From Methanosarcinales archaeon (GTDB lineage Archaea > Halobacteriota > Methanosarcinia > Methanosarcinales > Methanocomedenaceae), in assembly GCA_023136155.1 (NCBI GenBank), contig JAGLRT010000079.1, positions 1 through 6,531 of the forward strand: a stretch of DNA of 6,531 bases. The letters are read 5' to 3'. Under the pieces are notes generated by a model, which saw only the letters and a list, made by a program, of their open reading frames with translations, did not search any database and was not told where the DNA came from. This document shows, one piece after another, positions 4,870 to 6,531 of the stretch; position 1 is the stretch's first letter; the number at the start of each line of letters is the position of its first letter. A program made the position numbers and the translations under genes.

Positions 4870-6057
4870 ATGATTCAAATGACCAAACAACCCGTACTCA
4901 ACATACTCACGGATATATTCCAGGCATGTGAATATGATGTGGATTCATCCTACATTTCGGATATAGTGGCAAGCAAAGGAACGTCCGATAGCGTTTATGT
5001 CAAACTGGACAGGGAAGTTGACTACAACTCTATACGAAGGTTTGCCGATTCCATGAAAAATACAGAAGGTAAGGGGCTCTACATCCTGTTAAACATCGCG
5101 AACAGCGAACTTGCAGACTTTACTGCAAACCTGGGACTAATACTTTGGGACCAGTCTATGCTGGAACAGCAGATAGGCAAGGCAATACTGGCCAACGCTT
5201 CAGGTGAACAAATGGAACTGATATTGGAAAAATCGAATGCTGATACTCATGAAAACATTTTTGAAATTCCTACTGTCCAAGACCAACAGGAAGGAAGTAT
5301 GTTTGGATTGTTCAGTGATTCTTCTTCTCCAGAAAATGAACCAGAGACAACCCCTGGTTCCTCATTCAAATGGCCAGAGTTCAACTCGCCTACAAGGGAT
5401 AAAGATTCGGTCAGGGACATCAACTTGGATGTGACTCGTATAAGGGACACTCCAGAACCATCCGGACCGAATCATCAAGAACTGGATGAAAAATTAATTC
5501 GTATCCCACTTCCATCATTCCCAATCAACATGGCAAAAACCAGTGCAATCAAGATAGGTCAGGCAAAAGTAGGAGAGGTACAGGATTTTTTACTGAAATT
5601 CATACCATATTACAGTTACAGTTATGACTTTGAAACAAAAAGGAAATTAGCATCAGAGATTATTGACCTGAATGGACAGGGAGAAGGAATGGTGAACGCT
5701 ATTACCGGTGAGAATAAATTCTACCGGATTCCAGGAATCCTTGAATACACAGATATTCCAACTGAGAACTACCATATCAAAGAACCGGTCATTATCGATA
5801 ATGATGCCCATGATACGGCACTGGATGCCATTATAGGCAAACATACTAAGAGCATGAAAAAAAATGAAGTGAAAGGTGATACCATTGTATATGAGAGCAA
5901 GACGATATCACCAAGCAAGAATGAAATCAACTTGCCCATCCAGCTTATATACATCCCGGTCTGGGAGATACATGGCAAAAGTAACACTGTCAACATAAAT
6001 GCCTATGATGGGCATGTAGAGGAAGAACCACTCGACGACGATGCAGAATTCGTTTAG
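4870..6057 (+). CDS. Unknown two-domain protein with possible restriction-endonuclease-like N-terminal domain
   Basis: From the ATG at 4870 this encodes 395 residues, with ATG 4879 as an alternative. The frame stays open up to GTG 4789, but that codon sits within the preceding hairpin and the added 27 residues look non-conserved. Residues 5-110 resemble archaeal restriction-endonuclease-fold (Mrr/PD-(D/E)XK-like) proteins: helix, then SDIVASKGTSDSVYVKL, then helix, YILLNI and LGLILWDQSMLEQ. If so, Asp31 and Lys45 could be motif remnants, but the usual acidic residue before the lysine is hydrophobic (VYVK), so nuclease activity is doubtful. Residues about 122-205 are a Ser/Pro/acidic linker, probably disordered. 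Residues 206-385 form a second domain with FIPYYSYSYDFE and VWEIHGKSNTVNINAYDGHV, the latter like a PepSY-style strand motif. The tail EEEPLDDDAEFV is acidic. No signal peptide or membrane helix is seen, so it is probably cytoplasmic. The function is unknown; the fold call is inference. Confidence 0.8.
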   Translation: MIQMTKQPVLNILTDIFQACEYDVDSSYISDIVASKGTSDSVYVKLDREVDYNSIRRFADSMKNTEGKGLYILLNIANSELADFTANLGLILWDQSMLEQQIGKAILANASGEQMELILEKSNADTHENIFEIPTVQDQQEGSMFGLFSDSSSPENEPETTPGSSFKWPEFNSPTRDKDSVRDINLDVTRIRDTPEPSGPNHQELDEKLIRIPLPSFPINMAKTSAIKIGQAKVGEVQDFLLKFIPYYSYSYDFETKRKLASEIIDLNGQGEGMVNAITGENKFYRIPGILEYTDIPTENYHIKEPVIIDNDAHDTALDAIIGKHTKSMKKNEVKGDTIVYESKTISPSKNEINLPIQLIYIPVWEIHGKSNTVNINAYDGHVEEEPLDDDAEFV

Positions 6058-6196
6058 GCATCTGAATGCACTCGTTTTTCATATATCTTTGTTATAAAAG
6101 TTGGTGCGAATATTGTTGTAAGCAGGCTCATAACAAGAATGGAGAATTATATTTTTGACTTATTACACCTGCATTCAACCCTTTTAATGTAGCTAT
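6054..6196 (-). pseudogene. Remnant of a Kef/CPA2-type cation:proton antiporter, C-terminal end
   Basis: The minus strand reads FSILVMSLLTTIFAP plus a short basic tail ending HSDA and TAA at 6056-6054 (30 residues from 6146). This is the last membrane helix and tail typical of Kef-type Na+/H+ or K+/H+ antiporters. Just upstream, in a different frame, comes IATLKGLNAGVISQK (6196 to about 6152), matching the preceding helix and loop (family pattern like IATIGLNAGVIS). Joining them requires one missing base in the A/T-rich run around 6147-6157; in the downstream frame a TAA (6149-6147) blocks the join. The part further upstream no longer resembles an antiporter, so over 300 residues are missing. 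The stop codon overlaps the convergent end of the plus-strand gene by three bases. The relic is non-functional unless a sequencing error explains the shift, and even then the gene is truncated. Confidence 0.62.
6058..6079 (+). terminator. Possible U-tract terminator after the two-domain protein gene
   Basis: A small stem GCAT/ATGC (6058-6061 and 6066-6069) with a 4-nt loop directly follows the TAG stop, and TTTTT occurs at 6075-6079. Archaeal termination relies on U-tracts, so this is plausible, but the stem is minimal. Confidence 0.28.
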
Positions 6197-6256
6197 CTTA
6201 TTTCGTGAAAATAAATTGTCAATAGAGAAAGGCAAACCTTCAAACATGAGGCAATG

Positions 6257-6388
6257 TCATGTATGTTTAACTATACTTGCAAGAGTTACTGCCTCATCAA
6301 GACATAAAAGCTGTTCGTCCTCTTTAAGTTCGAATGATATTTGAGGACAATCATAATTGGGATGCTTTTAATTGCTTCCCCTTTTCAC
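6257..6388 (-). pseudogene. Decayed small reading frame of unknown family
   Basis: On the minus strand a 36-codon open stretch from 6367 to the TGA at 6259-6257 reads HPNYDCPQISFELKEDEQLL and ends ASIVKHT, protein-like and acidic. It has no start of its own. Six codons further upstream in the same frame, across a TAA at 6370-6368, is a GTG at 6388, as if a short gene had acquired a stop. I do not recognise the family, and a chance open frame remains possible at this length. Confidence 0.22.
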
Positions 6389-6391
6389 AAT

Positions 6392-6423
6392 AATAGACTT
6401 ATCCATGAATAGACATATCCATG
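6392..6423 (+). repeat. Two tandem 16-bp units
   Basis: AATAGACTTATCCATG (6392-6407) is followed at once by AATAGACATATCCATG (6408-6423), identical at 15 of 16 positions. It is a recent duplication, or possibly a two-site operator for a dimeric regulator of a gene beyond the right edge. Confidence 0.55.
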
Positions 6424-6448
6424 ATTATAAGATCTTAAGTGTAAACTT

Positions 6449-6457
6449 GTATAAATA
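6449..6457 (+). promoter_or_regulatory. Candidate TATA box near the right edge
   Basis: GTATAAATA (6449-6457) follows an A-containing BRE-like GTAAACTT. It would start transcription near 6478, just where the inverted repeat ACAATTAG (6478-6485) / CTAATTGT (6502-6509) begins. No coding start with a long frame follows within the window, so any gene it serves lies to the right. Confidence 0.3.
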
Positions 6458-6477
6458 ACAACATAATGAAATATCGG

Positions 6478-6509
6478 ACAATTAGTGTTTCAATGAATGA
6501 TCTAATTGT
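6478..6509 (+). repeat. 8-bp inverted repeat, 16-nt spacer
   Basis: ACAATTAG (6478-6485) and CTAATTGT (6502-6509) are exact reverse complements. Placed directly after a TATA-like box, they could be an operator or a leader hairpin, but AT-rich repeats of this size arise easily by chance. Confidence 0.25.
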
Positions 6510-6531
6510 TACCTGACTTTGAAAGATAAAC

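Larger units (their letters stand above)
6197..6531. other. AT-rich right edge without an intact gene
   Basis: No intact gene is visible. It contains the decayed frame at 6257-6388, an 8-bp inverted repeat (ATGAGGCA 6246-6253, TGCCTCAT 6290-6297), a 16-bp tandem duplication at 6392-6423, a TATA-like box at 6449-6457 and an 8-bp inverted repeat at 6478-6509. Together with the antiporter relic it reads as a site of past gene loss. Confidence 0.5.

Noticed and set aside
5247..5996. Minus-strand frames of 63-75 codons within the two-domain gene
   Set aside because: They are shadows of the long plus-strand gene, with no start signals or family motifs.
6128..6247. Minus-strand 39-residue frame starting with ATG at 6247
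   Set aside because: Its second half is the antiporter remnant in the upstream frame and it ends just past the frameshift; there is no ribosome site, so it is not called as a separate gene.
6246..6297. Inverted repeat ATGAGGCA / TGCCTCAT with a 36-nt loop
   Set aside because: The exact 8-bp match is real, but the loop is long and the surroundings do not look like a terminator, attachment site or RNA gene; chance is adequate.

Overview
The window looks like a euryarchaeal chromosome segment, most likely from a methanogen or methanotroph of the Methanosarcinales/ANME-2 type. Three things suggest this: an archaeal-type AMP phosphorylase, Shine-Dalgarno sites matching the archaeal 16S tail (GGTGA, GGTGAT, GAGGTGAT), and BRE/TATA-like promoter sequences with probable leaderless or short-leader starts. 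The DNA is AT-rich and the intergenic regions more so. The lineage is an inference; no rRNA or other marker gene is present.

Left part (1-2948, all on the minus strand). A complete three-gene ABC importer of the nitrate/sulfonate/taurine class reads substrate-binding lipoprotein, then permease, then ATPase. The spacers are only 32 and 12 nt, so it is very probably one transcript. After a further 52 nt comes the start of an AMP phosphorylase gene that runs off the left edge. The importer would capture a small anionic substrate such as an organosulfonate (substrate not readable here) at the cell surface and carry it in with ATP. AMP phosphorylase belongs to AMP/nucleoside salvage that feeds ribose-1,5-bisphosphate to form III RuBisCO in many archaea.

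Middle (2949-3985). A divergent promoter region is followed by an unrecognised plus-strand reading frame of up to 114 codons, then almost 600 bases without a convincing gene. That gap holds a 13-bp perfect inverted repeat pair 399 bp apart (outer ends 3490 and 3888), flanked by a possible ATA duplication. It looks like a MITE or the shell of a decayed insertion sequence.

Right part (3986-6057, plus strand). An HtpX-like membrane-anchored M48 zinc metallopeptidase with a textbook ribosome binding site is followed by a strong hairpin with a T-rich tail. Next is a 395-residue two-domain protein of unknown function, whose N-terminal part resembles catalytically degenerate restriction-endonuclease-fold proteins. 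Its start is best placed at 4870; an upstream GTG in frame sits inside the hairpin.

Right edge (6054-6531). The end of the plus-strand gene overlaps the stop codon of a minus-strand remnant: the last ~47 residues of a Kef/CPA2-type cation:proton antiporter, split by a frameshift and lacking everything upstream. The rest is AT-rich, with another decayed frame, a 16-bp tandem duplication and a TATA-like element. No phage, CRISPR array, tRNA or rRNA was seen. Nothing here amounts to a clearly new multi-gene system. The points most worth a second look are the two-domain nuclease-fold protein, the inverted-repeat element and the antiporter relic.
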